Shown here: in pieces, positions 18,778 through 28,907 of the stretch
Numbering within the stretch: the first letter of the stretch is position 1
Layout of the letters: the number at the start of each line of letters is the position of its first letter
Assembly: GCF_007747795.1 (NCBI RefSeq)
Contig: NZ_CP036275.1
Coordinates: 7,618,001 to 7,682,000 of the forward strand
Direction: 5' to 3'
Source of the DNA: Maioricimonas rarisocia
GTDB lineage: Bacteria; Planctomycetota; Planctomycetia; Planctomycetales; Planctomycetaceae
DNA: 64,000 nt
Notes under the pieces: generated by a model
What the model saw: only the letters and a program-made list of their open reading frames with translations
Databases searched by the model: none
What the model was told of the DNA's origin: nothing
Translations under genes and position numbers: made by a program

Positions 18778-19269
18778 TCAGCTGCATCGGGCCTGCTCGG
18801 TATCGACGACCGAGCGGGCCTTGTCCAGCAGTTGTCGCAGGCGGGTCCGTTCCTGATCGGACAGGTGCCCGACAAAGTGTTCGCACAGACTCAAGACCGG
18901 TTCCTGCATCGTTTCCACCAGCTTGCGGCCGTCGTTGGTCAGTTCCACGTACCACACGCGACGATCCTGATCGCAACGGACTCGGGTGACCAGATTTCGC
19001 TTTTCGAGTTTGTCGAGCAGGCTGGTGATGGCCGGCACCACGGTCACCATGCGACCGGCTACTTCCAGGCACCGCATGGGGCGATCTTCGCCATGCAGGA
19101 TCCGCAGAATGTTGTACTGCGGCTGGGTCAGTCCATGTTCACGAAACAGGCGTCCGAACCGGTGCTGAAACTGATCGTTCGTCCGCAGGATGGCAACGAT
19201 CAGCCCCTCGGCACTGGAGTGACAGAGTTGCTGCGAGTCCTCTTGTTTCGTGCGTTGTCTGGAAGTCAT
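18778..19269 (-). CDS. MarR family transcriptional regulator
   Basis: A 163-residue winged-helix protein. The DNA-binding domain is visible as HGLTQPQYNILRILHGEDRPMRCLEVAGRM...TSLLDKLEKRNLVTRVRCDQDRRVWYVELTNDG (split here for length), with the typical wing DRR. Dimerisation helices flank it. Five cysteines are present, but Cys16 does not line up with the sensing cysteine of OhrR, so redox sensing is unproven. The next gene downstream is trxA after 213 bp, then the AhpD-like gene; autoregulation and control of both is a reasonable guess. Start ATG 19269 removes a 25-residue leader unlike the family. Confidence 0.87.
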   Translation of the reverse strand: MTSRQRTKQEDSQQLCHSSAEGLIVAILRTNDQFQHRFGRLFREHGLTQPQYNILRILHGEDRPMRCLEVAGRMVTVVPAITSLLDKLEKRNLVTRVRCDQDRRVWYVELTNDGRKLVETMQEPVLSLCEHFVGHLSDQERTRLRQLLDKARSVVDTEQARCS

Positions 19270-19388
19270 GTCGTTTACTGTGAAAGGATCGGCGAACTCG
19301 CCGGACAGAATTAGTTTATCCATCGACAAACGAGAGGTCAACAAGAATTCCGCGCGGTTTCCCCCAGTGCCTCTCCTCCCGGGGGATT

Positions 19389-20597
19389 CTACTGCGGACC
19401 GGCCGCAATTTGAGAGAGTTGCTCCTCGCTGGGGAACTCCCGCACACGAAACCGCCGCGGATAGGCGTCGGTCGGCACCATCAGGTCCCCCACCACGCGC
19501 TGAACGAGATCCCAGTCTCCCCGGATGAACGATTCGTCTTCCCGTCGGGCGAACATCACCTGGTCGGCACGCGGCAGCAGCGAATCGATTCCCTCACCCC
19601 ACACGCAATAGCTGACGTACCGTTCCTCTTCATCCTGGAACGCCGAGTACGACGCGACAAACACATCCTCGCCGTCACGGCGGTAGATCGTTTCCAGTAA
19701 CGCTTTCTGATCGGCGTACTCCGCACCGAGGGACTTGATCTCCAGCAGGCGAAACCGCTGGTAGTGCGGATGGTCCTGTGCCGGCTCCCAGGTGTGCCAC
19801 TCGTCGTTGATGAGGACCACGGGGAAGGCATTCATGGGGCGGGGGGCTTCCAGGGCGGAATCGGCCAGTTCGGCGATCATGCCGAGGCCCTCGTCATCGT
19901 CCGACCCGGCAATCAACAACGTATCCCGGTTGGGCACCAGTGCCACGGGGGCTCCCCGGACGTCCAGCTGGTGGATCAGGTCGAGCATCAGCAGTCGCGA
20001 GGCGTCGTAGGCATCGCCTGTCGCGGTCGCGAACACCGAGCTGCCGAGCTGTGCCACCCGCACGTCCACCTCGGCCAGGTTCCGGCGGGCCGCCTCCATC
20101 GCTTCGTAGTAGGTCACGCCCCAGCTCTCGAGCTGTTCGGCACTGACCGACTGCATGGACTCGGGCAGGTCGTAGACGAGGGCGGCACAGAGGTGTTCGC
20201 CGATCAGCTCGTGGGGAATCGACGGTCCTTCGTGCCCTTCCAGCTGGCTCTGCAGGCGCAACAGTTCGATGTAGGCCCGCGAGCGGACGATCGGCCGCAG
20301 ATCGTGGCGGGCGTCTTCGAAATCCGAGGGGACTTCCTTCAGGTAGGTGAGCAGGCCACGGACGATGTGCTTGAGATGCTGCGAGCGTTCCTTGCGGGGA
20401 AGCTGCTGGTGCTCTGCAAAGAAGTTCGTGAGGTTGGCGACGCCCGCGTTCTCGCCATCCTCGTAGAAACGCAGCTGGAAGTTCTCGCGGTCGAACTGGA
20501 CGGTCCGGGGATCCCCGGCCGATCGGAGCAGGTCGATCACCTGCCGGGCGAATCGTTCAGGCGTCGGCGGGCCGAAGAAGCGATCGAGCAGTCCCAT
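19389..20597 (-). CDS. DUF1444 family protein
   Basis: A 402-residue soluble protein with the DUF1444 (YtpQ) layout: an N-terminal region that begins MGLLDRFFGPPTPERFARQV, a middle with LRPIVRSRAYIELL and a C-terminal half carrying GAPVALVPNRDTLLIAGSDD. No catalytic motif is recognisable and the family has no established function. It is divergent from the DUF6807 gene, with 102 bp between starts. Confidence 0.75.
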   Translation of the reverse strand: MGLLDRFFGPPTPERFARQVIDLLRSAGDPRTVQFDRENFQLRFYEDGENAGVANLTNFFAEHQQLPRKERSQHLKHIVRGLLTYLKEVPSDFEDARHDLRPIVRSRAYIELLRLQSQLEGHEGPSIPHELIGEHLCAALVYDLPESMQSVSAEQLESWGVTYYEAMEAARRNLAEVDVRVAQLGSSVFATATGDAYDASRLLMLDLIHQLDVRGAPVALVPNRDTLLIAGSDDDEGLGMIAELADSALEAPRPMNAFPVVLINDEWHTWEPAQDHPHYQRFRLLEIKSLGAEYADQKALLETIYRRDGEDVFVASYSAFQDEEERYVSYCVWGEGIDSLLPRADQVMFARREDESFIRGDWDLVQRVVGDLMVPTDAYPRRFRVREFPSEEQLSQIAAGPQ

Positions 20598-20699
20598 GAT
20601 TCGCCAATTCCGCTGGTTTCTCGTAACGTGTTATCGAAGGCCTATTCTCAGTCTCTGCGGCATGGGACACAACCGCAAACAGGAAGGGCGAAACCGTTC

Positions 20700-21953
20700 A
20701 TGATGGCGAACCTGATGACGAAACGCGGATGCCGATCACTCCGGACGGGACGACTCGTGCTGGCGTGGTTCACATGTCTCTGCGGGGCCACAATCGCGGA
20801 GGCCGCCGAACCGGCTCCTGTCGAGATCGTGGCGGGCCCGCATGACCGGGATGACAGCCTGGTGATCGGGCGGCTTCCCTCGAAGCAGCGGCTGGTTGGA
20901 CTGACCGTCGCGAAACCTTCGGAGCCGCTCGTCGCCCAGCGGATTCCCGATTCGGACCAGTACGCCTGGCGACTCCAGCGCCCCTTGTCCGCGGGAGAGA
21001 CGCGGCAGTATCGCGTGACCGACCTGGGTCAGATCGAACTGCCGGACGTCACGATTGACGAAGATGACGAAGCGATTGTTGTGCGGATCGGCGAGCGAAC
21101 CGTGCTGCAGTACAACGTCGCAACCGTGCAGCCGCCGGCCGATCTCGACCCGGTCTATGCCCGCAGCGGGTTCATTCATCCGCTTCAGTCGCCTGCCGGC
21201 CGCGTGGTGACGGCAGGGTTCCCGAAGGACCATGCGCATCAGCACGGCATCTTCTCGGCGTGGGTACGAACGGAGTTCGAAGGCCGCACGCTCGACTTCT
21301 GGAACCAGCGTGACCGGACCGGACACGTGCGGCACCTCAGCGTGGATCGCGTCGAAACCGGGCCGGTCTTCGCCCAGTTCGACGTTTCGCTCGAGCACTC
21401 CGACCGAAGCGACCCGGAACAGCCTCGGCCAGTACTGAAGGAAACGTGGACGGTTCGCGTCTACCACTCCGCCGAACCGTTTCTGTTCGACATCGTTTCG
21501 ACGCAGACCTGTATCGCCGATTCGCCGCTGCATGTGCAGGAGTATCACTACGGCGGAATGGCGTTCCGCGGGACGACGCAGTGGCTCGACCGGCCGGACG
21601 CGGGATTCCTCACCAGTGACGGGCATGATCGTCAGGCGGGGAATCACACGCGGCCGAAGTGGGTCGCCGCATCGGGACCGGTCGACGGAGCCCACTGCAC
21701 ACTGGCGGTCCTCGATCACCCTGCGAACTTCCGCTTTCCCCAACCGGTCCGTCTGCACCCCAGCAAGCCGTACTTCGTGTTCACGCCGCCGTCCCTGGGA
21801 GCCTTCGCTCTGTCGCCGGGACAACCGTATGTGTCCCGATATCGCTATGTCGTGCACGATGGACCGCCAGCAGCCGACGACTACGATCGAATGTGGACCG
21901 ACTATGGTGCACCTCTGATTGTCCGTCCGGTTGCCGGGACACCGCAGGAGTGA
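20700..21953 (+). CDS. DUF6807 (PmoA-like) secreted protein
   Basis: A 417-residue protein. After a signal peptide (about residues 12-36, ending ATIAEAAEP) the sequence matches the DUF6807 family, earlier called PmoA-like: FIHPLQSPAGRVVTAGFPKDHAHQHGIFSAWV, HVQEYHYGGMAFRG and YRYVVHDG. The name reflects an old annotation; no methane chemistry is implied. These proteins are abundant in planctomycetes and often sit near oxidoreductases and sulfatases, suggesting carbohydrate turnover. ATG 20700 is immediately followed by a second ATG (20703), and AGGAAG lies just upstream. The much longer frame beginning at 19764 runs antisense through the DUF1444 gene and is spurious. Confidence 0.85.
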   Translation: MMANLMTKRGCRSLRTGRLVLAWFTCLCGATIAEAAEPAPVEIVAGPHDRDDSLVIGRLPSKQRLVGLTVAKPSEPLVAQRIPDSDQYAWRLQRPLSAGETRQYRVTDLGQIELPDVTIDEDDEAIVVRIGERTVLQYNVATVQPPADLDPVYARSGFIHPLQSPAGRVVTAGFPKDHAHQHGIFSAWVRTEFEGRTLDFWNQRDRTGHVRHLSVDRVETGPVFAQFDVSLEHSDRSDPEQPRPVLKETWTVRVYHSAEPFLFDIVSTQTCIADSPLHVQEYHYGGMAFRGTTQWLDRPDAGFLTSDGHDRQAGNHTRPKWVAASGPVDGAHCTLAVLDHPANFRFPQPVRLHPSKPYFVFTPPSLGAFALSPGQPYVSRYRYVVHDGPPAADDYDRMWTDYGAPLIVRPVAGTPQE

Positions 21954-21998
21954 TCCCGCCTGCGATGCGGGCGCCAGCGTGAGAGCGAAAGATCGACG

Positions 21999-22499
21999 AT
22001 GAGCGAAGCTCCAGGCAAGTCGCGGCGTCTGCTTTGGGCAGGACTGCTGGTGGTTCTGGTCGCCGTTGTCGCCGTCGCCGCGACGACGGTGGCATCCTGG
22101 CGACGGCCGCAACTGGGAGCGGTGGAGGGCCGGCTGCGTCCATGTCCCGATTCACCGAACTGCGTGAGCAGCTTCGAAGACCGGCCGTCCCACCGGACTG
22201 AGCCGTTCGAGGTGCATGGTGACCCGAAGACAGCGGTGTCGCGGCTCGTGCGACAGATCGATGCGATGCCCGGCACGAACGTCGTCGAAGTAACCGACGA
22301 CTACGCCCACATCGAGTTCGTGACGCCAGTGCTGCGATACGTCGACGATGTCGAACTGCTGCACGATGGCGCATCTGAGCAGATTCACGTGCGGTCGGCA
22401 TCGCGGGTCGGGCGGTCCGACCTGGGGGCGAATCGTCGCCGGGTCGAAATCATCCGGTCGCAATGGAAGGAATCGCTGGAAGCGGCGGCTGTCGATTGA
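21999..22499 (+). CDS. DUF1499 family membrane-anchored protein
   Basis: A 166-residue protein. One TM helix at about residues 10-31 (LLWAGLLVVLVAVVAVAATTVA) anchors it. The rest shows the DUF1499 signature CPDSPNCVSSFEDRPSH, then DAMPGTNVVEVTDDYAHIEFVT and RSASRVGRSDLGANRRRVE. Family members occur near membrane proteins in many bacteria but no activity is known. It follows the DUF6807 gene by 45 bp in the same direction and may be co-transcribed. Confidence 0.9.
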   Translation: MSEAPGKSRRLLWAGLLVVLVAVVAVAATTVASWRRPQLGAVEGRLRPCPDSPNCVSSFEDRPSHRTEPFEVHGDPKTAVSRLVRQIDAMPGTNVVEVTDDYAHIEFVTPVLRYVDDVELLHDGASEQIHVRSASRVGRSDLGANRRRVEIIRSQWKESLEAAAVD

Positions 22500-22518
22500 G
22501 CGCGCGGAAGTGCGCAAG

Positions 22519-22547
22519 AAAAAAGCCGGGAGAGGGGATTTCCCGGC
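22519..22547 (-). terminator. Rho-independent terminator of the zinc-ribbon gene
   Basis: Read on the minus strand: GCCGGGA stem, 9-nt loop, TCCCGGC stem, then six T. It starts 28 bp past the stop of the small zinc-ribbon gene. The stem might also act on the convergent DUF1499 transcript, though no T-run follows on that strand. Confidence 0.88.
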
Positions 22548-22575
22548 AGGCGACAGATTGATGCGTGCGTTCGGA

Positions 22576-22767
22576 TCAGCGGGATTGCGACGAATTCGTC
22601 GCCTCGCCGACGTCACTGTGAATCACGCGACTCGGCCGCTTTTTGATCTCGCTGTAATGTTCCGCGATTTCGGCTCGAAGGAATTCGCCGCAATCTCTGC
22701 ATCGCACGCAGTTTTGCGGAACGTTCGTCCCACAGCTGGGGCAGGTTGTCTGCTCCACCCGGACCAT
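22576..22767 (-). CDS. Mini zinc-ribbon protein (63 aa)
   Basis: Begins MVRVEQTTCPSCGTNVPQNCVRCRDCGEFLRAE, giving two CxxC knuckles (CPSC and CRDC) plus one further Cys, so it probably binds one zinc ion. The remaining residues are charged. ATG 22767 is set by a strong GAGGTG ribosome-binding site seven bases upstream on the minus strand, and a terminator follows the stop. That makes this a real gene despite its size; the 111-residue longer frame is unlikely. Function unknown, possibly a nucleic-acid or protein-binding adaptor. Confidence 0.75.
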   Translation of the reverse strand: MVRVEQTTCPSCGTNVPQNCVRCRDCGEFLRAEIAEHYSEIKKRPSRVIHSDVGEATNSSQSR

Positions 22768-23060
22768 GATCACCTCACAACAATTGAAACGGAAATAACA
22801 AATAACAGGAAAAGGCCGCTTGCGGCCGGAAAACGCGCAATCACTCAAGGGAGTTCGGCACATCGCGCGCCACATCGATTCGAATTCCCGAAGTGGCGAA
22901 TCCTTCGGCATATCCGGCGCGACATCGATGCGGCGCTACAATGTCTGTGACCGTGCCAGAACGACTGCTGCGATCTGCCCGGGCCACCTGACCCGTTTCG
23001 CATCACATTGGCATCGAACCGGGACAGGCCTGCACGCCACCGAACTGAGAAGGCACTGAA

Positions 23061-23633
23061 GTGAACACGCCCTCGCACCTGCTGATGACCGCTGCGGCGG
23101 CGAAACGGTGGGGGACGTCGAACGTGCCCCGACTGGCGGTCTGGCTGGGGGCCGTCGCTCCCGATCTGCCGCTCTACCTGCTCACCTTTGGAGGGCTCTG
23201 GTTCTTTCACAAGTGGCAGGGTTGGACGCTGGAGGCGTCGGCCCGGCACATCTTCGACACTTTGTACTTCTCCGACCCGGGATGGATCGCCTGCCATAAC
23301 CTGCTGCATTCGCCCACGAGCCTGGCCATGGGGCTGGTGGTCGCCAAACTGGCGTGGCGGCGGTGGCCACGTACAGCCCGCTGGTGCACATGGTTTCTGG
23401 CGGCGTGTGCCCTGCATGCGGCGGTCGACATCGTCACACACCACGACGACGGGCCGCTCCTGTTCTGGCCGATCGACTGGTCAACGCGATTCGCCAGTCC
23501 GGTCAGCTACTGGGATCAGCGGCACTTCGGTCGGGAGTTCTTCCGCATGGAACTCCTTCTCGACCTTCTGCTGTTTGTCTATCTGATCTGGCCACTACGG
23601 GGACGCACCGATGCGCGGCGCGAGCCGGTGTGA
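23061..23633 (+). CDS. Membrane-bound metal-dependent hydrolase-like protein
   Basis: A 190-residue protein. It starts MNTPSHLLMTAAAAKRWG and has about four hydrophobic helices, with histidine clusters CHNLLHSPTS (about residues 78-87) and HAAVDIVTHHDDGP (about residues 119-132). This matches the YdjM/DUF457 type of putative membrane-bound hydrolase, in which histidines and aspartates would bind metal. The reaction is unknown. The glycosyltransferase gene follows after 88 bp in the same direction. Confidence 0.75.
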   Translation: MNTPSHLLMTAAAAKRWGTSNVPRLAVWLGAVAPDLPLYLLTFGGLWFFHKWQGWTLEASARHIFDTLYFSDPGWIACHNLLHSPTSLAMGLVVAKLAWRRWPRTARWCTWFLAACALHAAVDIVTHHDDGPLLFWPIDWSTRFASPVSYWDQRHFGREFFRMELLLDLLLFVYLIWPLRGRTDARREPV

Positions 23634-23721
23634 ATAACATGGATTGTGAGGAATAAACGAAGCGGCACACTCGCCGTACCGCGGTTCGAACGGAAGTATC
23701 CCGGGACAGCGCGTTCGCATC

Positions 23722-24984
23722 ATGAACATTCTGATGCTGACAAATGTTTACACTCCGCTGGTTGGCGGGGTGACTCGAAGCATCCAGACCTTCTCGCAGG
23801 GACTCAGGGAGCGGGGACACCGCGTCCTGATCGTGGCACCGCTGGCCAAGGGGCAGCCGGACCCGGACGACGAGGTGGACGTCATCCGCTATCCGGCCAT
23901 TCCGGAGTTCTACCTGCACAAGTACTCGCTGCCGCTCCCCATTCCCGGGTTCCTGATGACCCAGCTTGCCGACTTCCATCCGGATGTCATTCATTCCCAT
24001 CACCCGTTTCTTCTGGGGCAGTCGGCCCAGAGGGGGGCGGCGTTGTGGAACGTCCCGCTCGTCTACACTCATCACACGCTCTACGAGAAGTACATCGGGG
24101 AAGAGACGGAGTACCAGAAGCGACTCGCCACCGTCGTCTCGGAACTCATCAGTGCCTATCTGATGGTCTGTGACGGCGTCATCGCTCCCAGCCACAGTAT
24201 GGCCGAGCGACTGGCCGGCCAGGTGCATTGCCCCCTCGAAGTCATCCCCACCGGAGTCAGTCTCGAGAAGTACGGATCCGGGGACGGTGCGGCGGTACGC
24301 CGCCGGCACGGGATTCCGCCGGGAGCGTTTGTTGTGGGACACCTCGGACGGCTGTCACCAGAGAAGAACTGTCCCTTCCTGGCCGAAGCGGTCTTCACGT
24401 TCCTCCAGAGGCATCCCCAGGCCCGATTCCTGCTGGTCGGGGATGGCGAGTCTCGCGAGGTCTTCGAAGAGGCGGCAGAGCGATTCGGATGCAGCGACCG
24501 ACTGCACTTGACCGGTCTTCTTGAAGGACAGGACGTCGCCGACGCATATCGTGCCATGAACGTGTTTGCCTTCGCCTCGCACAGCGAAACGCAGGGGATG
24601 GTGCTCGCCGAGGCGATGGCCGCGGGGCTCCCCGTCGTGGGCGTCGACGCCTCCGGAGTTCGCGACATTGTAAAAGATGGGCAAAATGGCCGGTTGCTGC
24701 CGTGCGATAACGCCGAGACGTTCGCCGCGGCACTGTCCGGGATCGCCGAATGCGATCAGCAGGGCCGGAAACGGCTGATCGATCAGGCCCTGGAGACGGC
24801 GGCCGGGTTTGCCACGGAGCGATCCGTGGACCAGGTCGAGCAGCTCTACGAGACGGTTGTCGCCGCCCGGACCGGGGGTGAGGACGGCGTGCTCGACCGA
24901 TCGTTAACGTTTCTTGAATATGAGTGGAATGCCTGGGGGGCCATGGCCCGGGCGCTGGGGCAGGCGGTCTTCGCGACCCCGTGA
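23722..24984 (+). CDS. Glycosyltransferase family 4 protein
   Basis: A 420-residue GT-B enzyme. The N-terminal half begins MNILMLTNVYTPLVGGVTRSIQTF, with the glycine loop that binds acceptor. The C-terminal half carries VGHLGRLSPEKN and the GT4 donor-binding E-x7-E motif in SHSETQGMVLAEAMAAGLP, followed by GVRDIVKDGQNG. The layout is close to diacylglycerol glucosyltransferases and related lipid glycosyltransferases. There is no TM helix, so a peripheral membrane protein is likely. The acceptor is not known. Confidence 0.9.
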   Translation: MNILMLTNVYTPLVGGVTRSIQTFSQGLRERGHRVLIVAPLAKGQPDPDDEVDVIRYPAIPEFYLHKYSLPLPIPGFLMTQLADFHPDVIHSHHPFLLGQSAQRGAALWNVPLVYTHHTLYEKYIGEETEYQKRLATVVSELISAYLMVCDGVIAPSHSMAERLAGQVHCPLEVIPTGVSLEKYGSGDGAAVRRRHGIPPGAFVVGHLGRLSPEKNCPFLAEAVFTFLQRHPQARFLLVGDGESREVFEEAAERFGCSDRLHLTGLLEGQDVADAYRAMNVFAFASHSETQGMVLAEAMAAGLPVVGVDASGVRDIVKDGQNGRLLPCDNAETFAAALSGIAECDQQGRKRLIDQALETAAGFATERSVDQVEQLYETVVAARTGGEDGVLDRSLTFLEYEWNAWGAMARALGQAVFATP

Positions 24985-25093
24985 ATTGCCGGTTCAGCCA
25001 CGGAATTCGGCGATTGCCGTGCTTCTGCGGGATGCGTGGAGTTGATAAACTCCGCCTCCTTTGTTTCGCAGTCCGTGGTGGAAGTACCCTTAG

Positions 25094-26908
25094 ATGCGTC
25101 GCGACGACATTCGCAATATCGCCATCATCGCTCACGTCGATCATGGTAAAACCACTCTGGTTGATGCCCTGTTGCGGCAGAGTGGCCAGTTCCGTGAATC
25201 GCAGCTGGTTGGCGATTGCATCCTCGACTCCAACGATCTGGAGCGGGAACGGGGCATCACCATTCTGGCCAAGAACATCTCCGTCACCTACCAGGGCGTG
25301 AAGATCAACATCATCGACACGCCCGGGCACGCCGACTTCGGCGGCGAGGTCGAGCGTGTGCTCCGCATGGCAGACGGAGCGCTGATTCTGGTCGACGCCT
25401 TCGAAGGTCCCCGTCCGCAGACGCGGTTCGTGCTCACCAAGGCCCTCGAAGTGGGTCTCAAGCCGGTCGTCGTGGTCAACAAGGTGGACCGGCCCGACTG
25501 TCGCCCGGAAGACGTGCTGATCGAGACACTGCACCTGATGGACGAGCTCGGGGCCGACAACGCCCTCGATATCCCTTACATCTTCGCCAGCGGTCGGTCC
25601 GGCTTTGCATCGCACGATCCCGAAGAGCGGGGCGGCACCATCCAGCCGCTGCTCGATATGGTCGTCAAGGAGATCCCCGGCCCGGAGGCGGACCGGGAAG
25701 GCCCGTTCCAGGTGATGGTGACCACGCTCGTCTGGTCCGAGTACGTCGGCCGCATCGCCGTCGGGCGGATCATGTCCGGCAGCGTCAGCCCCGGGCAAAA
25801 GGTCGGCGTCATCGATCGGGACGGTCAGCAGACCAACGGCGTCGTCGAAGCGGTCGAGCTGTTTGACAAGCTGGGGCGGGTCAAGGCGGACAAGGCCGAA
25901 GCGGGAGACATCGTCGCCCTGGTCGGCCTGCCGGGTGCCGAGATTGGAGACACCGTCTGCGACCCGGCAATGGGAGAGGCTCTTCCCCGCATCGAAGTGG
26001 ACGAACCGACACTGTCGATGGTGTTCACGATCAACTCGTCACCACTTTCAGGCAAGAGCGGCAAGTTCCTGACGAGTCGTCACCTGCGGGATCGCCTGCA
26101 GCGCGAACTGGAGTCCAACGTCGCACTGCGGGTCAGCGAGGCCGATCACCGCGACAGCTTCAAGGTCTCCGGTCGCGGACTGCTGCACCTCTCGATTCTC
26201 ATCGAGACGATGCGCCGCGAGGGATACGAGCTGTCGGTCGGCAAGCCGGAAGTCATCCGCAAGCAGGTGGACGGCCGTTGGCACGAGCCGTTCGAACTGC
26301 TGGACATCGACGTTCCGTCGGGTGACGTCGGTTCCGTCATGGAACTGGTCACCAGTCGTCGTGGCCAACTCAACGAAATGCACGCGGGAGCCGGCACGCA
26401 CACGCACCTGGAGTTCTCGATTCCCGCGCGTGGACTGATCGGACTTCGAACGCGTCTGCTCAACGCCACCCGCGGCGAGGCGGTCATCCACCACCGGTTC
26501 GATACCTACAAGATCATGGAAGGGGACCTCCCACGCCGCAAAAATGGCGTACTGGTCTCCCAGGTGCCCGGGAAGACGACCGGGTACGCCCTGTGGAAAC
26601 TGCAGGAACGGGCCGAACTGTTCGTCGGACCGGGTGCGGACGTCTACGAAGGCATGATCGTCGGTGAGAACTCGCGCGAAAACGACCTGGTGGTCAACCC
26701 GGTTCGCGAGAAGAAGCTCACGAACGTGCGGGCCTCCGGTGCCGACGACAACATCATGCTCGAACCGCCGCGCGAAATGACACTCGAACGGGCCCTCGAG
26801 TACATCGAAGCGGATGAGTACGTCGAGGTGACGCCGACCGCCATCCGGTTGCGGAAGATCTGGCTGACCGAGAACGAGCGGAAGCGGAACATCCGCAAGA
26901 CGGGCTGA
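25094..26908 (+). CDS. typA: Ribosome-associated GTPase TypA/BipA
   Basis: A 604-residue translational GTPase of normal length. The G domain shows [18 protein letters not shown] (P loop, about residues 17-34), RERGITI (switch I), [14 protein letters not shown] (G3) and NKVDRPD (G4). Domains II, III, V and the BipA-specific C-terminal domain ([40 protein letters not shown]) follow in order. BipA binds ribosomes and supports 50S assembly and stress growth. The ribosome-binding site is weak. It is probably transcribed on its own. Confidence 0.97.
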   Translation: MRRDDIRNIAIIAHVDHGKTTLVDALLRQSGQFRESQLVGDCILDSNDLERERGITILAKNISVTYQGVKINIIDTPGHADFGGEVERVLRMADGALILVDAFEGPRPQTRFVLTKALEVGLKPVVVVNKVDRPDCRPEDVLIETLHLMDELGADNALDIPYIFASGRSGFASHDPEERGGTIQPLLDMVVKEIPGPEADREGPFQVMVTTLVWSEYVGRIAVGRIMSGSVSPGQKVGVIDRDGQQTNGVVEAVELFDKLGRVKADKAEAGDIVALVGLPGAEIGDTVCDPAMGEALPRIEVDEPTLSMVFTINSSPLSGKSGKFLTSRHLRDRLQRELESNVALRVSEADHRDSFKVSGRGLLHLSILIETMRREGYELSVGKPEVIRKQVDGRWHEPFELLDIDVPSGDVGSVMELVTSRRGQLNEMHAGAGTHTHLEFSIPARGLIGLRTRLLNATRGEAVIHHRFDTYKIMEGDLPRRKNGVLVSQVPGKTTGYALWKLQERAELFVGPGADVYEGMIVGENSRENDLVVNPVREKKLTNVRASGADDNIMLEPPREMTLERALEYIEADEYVEVTPTAIRLRKIWLTENERKRNIRKTG

Positions 26909-27179
26909 AACAGGTCCGCCGCCTGTACTTCCTGCTGCGTTGCCTGCTGGCGCCCCGCTGCTGACACGGCCCGGGATGACGCTGCGCGCTGTCCTCTTCT
27001 TGCCGACAGTGAACGCCTGTCTCCGGTAGGGCGGAATCCCTGTTGCTGCAAGACCGATCGGGCACATTTAATCGATTTCAGCCCCCGAGCCGGCGAAGGC
27101 GGCTGATTCCGCTCATGCCGCAGATTCGCTTCCGACGATACAGAGGTAGACACCCACGGCTCCAGGGATGGGAAGCGAA

Positions 27180-28907
27180 ATGATGCGCGGTACCGAATTC
27201 GGCCGTAAACAAGGCATTCTGGCTCTACTTGCACCGGCAGTGTGTGTTTCGGGGATCGCCGTCTCCGGATGTGCCCGCAGTCGCGATGTCGCCGTTGCCC
27301 GGCCTGAGCCGGCTGCGGAGCAGCAGCGCGACGCCGATGCCGATGCCGCTCAGGATCGACGGGATCTGGTCGCACGCGATGACGCGGTGCAGCACGCGGA
27401 TTCCGAAGCAGAAGTTCGCAGGTCCGGCTGGCGGAGGTGGCTGAGCGGTGGCTCGAGCAAAGAAACCAAAGTTGCCGAACAGACCACGACGAAGCGGCGG
27501 TCATTCCCTCAACTGTTCGCGGACAACCAGAAACAGGACGCATCCTCTGATCCGTTCCTGAAGAGCGACACCGTCCAGACCGCCTCGGCCAGCGAAGCGG
27601 AACCGACGCCGGGCGTGCCGACCCAGTCCGAGCCGCCCGTGCAGACCGCCCAGGCAGAAACCCCGGCGATTGCTGCGACGCCTGGCGCCCCTGCGGCTCC
27701 TGCCCACTCGGGCGAAGCGTCGCAGGAAATCTGGAACAGCCTGATGAGCCCGCCGAACGCGACCGAGCAGGCAGCTCTGAGTCGAGCGGCCGGCCCCGGG
27801 GCCGCAACGATGGGGGCCGGTCCGGACGCGAGGCCGTTCCCGCAGGAAACCGTGTCGCGAACCGATCGGCTGCGTGCCGAGGTGGCGGCAACGGAGTCCG
27901 CCCTGGCACCACGTCCGACGCCGAAAGCCCCTGTGACCGAGGTCCGGTTCTCGACGGCTTCGCAGGAGAAAACCCGCACGCGTGTCGATCGTCTGATCGC
28001 CCAGGCATATCGCCAGGACGCCGCCGGCGACACGACCGGTGCCATGCGGTCGCTCGAGCGGGCGATCGAACTGTGCAACTACGGCGGACTGACGTTCGGC
28101 CCGAACGAAGACAATCCGCGTGACCTGAAGCGGAAGATCGAAGCCGGCCTGCGTATCGTCTCGCAGCGTGAACGTGAGGCCAAAGCGGAACCTGCCGAAG
28201 CAGCCGCAGAACCATTCGCCGCTCAGCCCAATCCGGTCCGCCAGGCCGACTTCGGAACCGACAGTCTGGCAGACGAGGTCTTCGACGACGTCTTCGGCCA
28301 GCACCAGTGGCGACGCGCCTCGGAAGCATCCGGTGATGAGTCGCTCGCCGTTCCGCCGCAGTCAGAGCCGGCAGCCGGCGAAGTGGATGACGCCCGTCCA
28401 TTCCCGACTGAGCCTCCGGCCGACCCGCTGAGCGCACAGGCGGAACCGGAAGCCGCCGGCGAAGCGGAGCTGAGTGGCTCACCGATTCAACTGGCTGGCA
28501 TCTCGGATGTCGACGAAGACGAAGAAGTCGTTCGCCACGCCGTGGTCGAACAGGCCGACACCGAAACGCTGCGTCGCGTCCAGACCGTCTCGGAAGAGTC
28601 GGTGCAGCTGACCAGCCCGCTGCTCGCGGAGGGCTCCCTTCCGGAGTTCCCGTCGCGGTCGGAACAGCCGACACCCGAACCACTGGTGCAACTCGATCAG
28701 CAGCCGCTGTTCGTGGCACCGCCGCCGCCGGTCGAAACGACAGCTGATCGTTCTTCGCGGCTGGAGAGCGGAGCCGGCGCGAAGCCGGGGGAAAGTCGCA
28801 GCGGTCGCTCGCCGGTTGTGCAGGTCATCATGATCCTGCTCGGCATCGCCGGCGGCCTGGGACTGCTCTTCCGCCGTCGCGGACAGAAGACGCCGACACC
28901 CATGTAA
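27180..28907 (+). CDS. Pro/Ala/Glu-rich lipoprotein with C-terminal membrane anchor
   Basis: A protein of about 575 residues with no recognisable enzyme domain. The N-terminus has a lipobox (VSGC, the cysteine about residue 31), so lipidation is predicted. A long disordered Ala/Pro/Glu-rich region follows, with one short helical stretch (KTRTRVDRLIAQAYRQDAAG, near residue 265) resembling a TPR-like unit. The end is VIMILLGIAGGLGLLFRRRGQK: one TM helix and a basic tail. Two ATGs (27180, 27183) and one at 27168 are possible starts. Both ends could therefore be membrane-attached, a periplasmic bridge or a sorting-type tail. Function unknown. Confidence 0.7.
   Translation: MMRGTEFGRKQGILALLAPAVCVSGIAVSGCARSRDVAVARPEPAAEQQRDADADAAQDRRDLVARDDAVQHADSEAEVRRSGWRRWLSGGSSKETKVAEQTTTKRRSFPQLFADNQKQDASSDPFLKSDTVQTASASEAEPTPGVPTQSEPPVQTAQAETPAIAATPGAPAAPAHSGEASQEIWNSLMSPPNATEQAALSRAAGPGAATMGAGPDARPFPQETVSRTDRLRAEVAATESALAPRPTPKAPVTEVRFSTASQEKTRTRVDRLIAQAYRQDAAGDTTGAMRSLERAIELCNYGGLTFGPNEDNPRDLKRKIEAGLRIVSQREREAKAEPAEAAAEPFAAQPNPVRQADFGTDSLADEVFDDVFGQHQWRRASEASGDESLAVPPQSEPAAGEVDDARPFPTEPPADPLSAQAEPEAAGEAELSGSPIQLAGISDVDEDEEVVRHAVVEQADTETLRRVQTVSEESVQLTSPLLAEGSLPEFPSRSEQPTPEPLVQLDQQPLFVAPPPPVETTADRSSRLESGAGAKPGESRSGRSPVVQVIMILLGIAGGLGLLFRRRGQKTPTPM

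Noticed and set aside
19764-20699. Long upstream extension of the DUF6807 reading frame
   Set aside because: It runs antisense through the whole DUF1444 gene and the family similarity begins only after the signal peptide near 20700.
23684-23700. GGTTCGAAC-like string as a tRNA T-loop
   Set aside because: No acceptor stem, anticodon stem or D arm can be formed around it.
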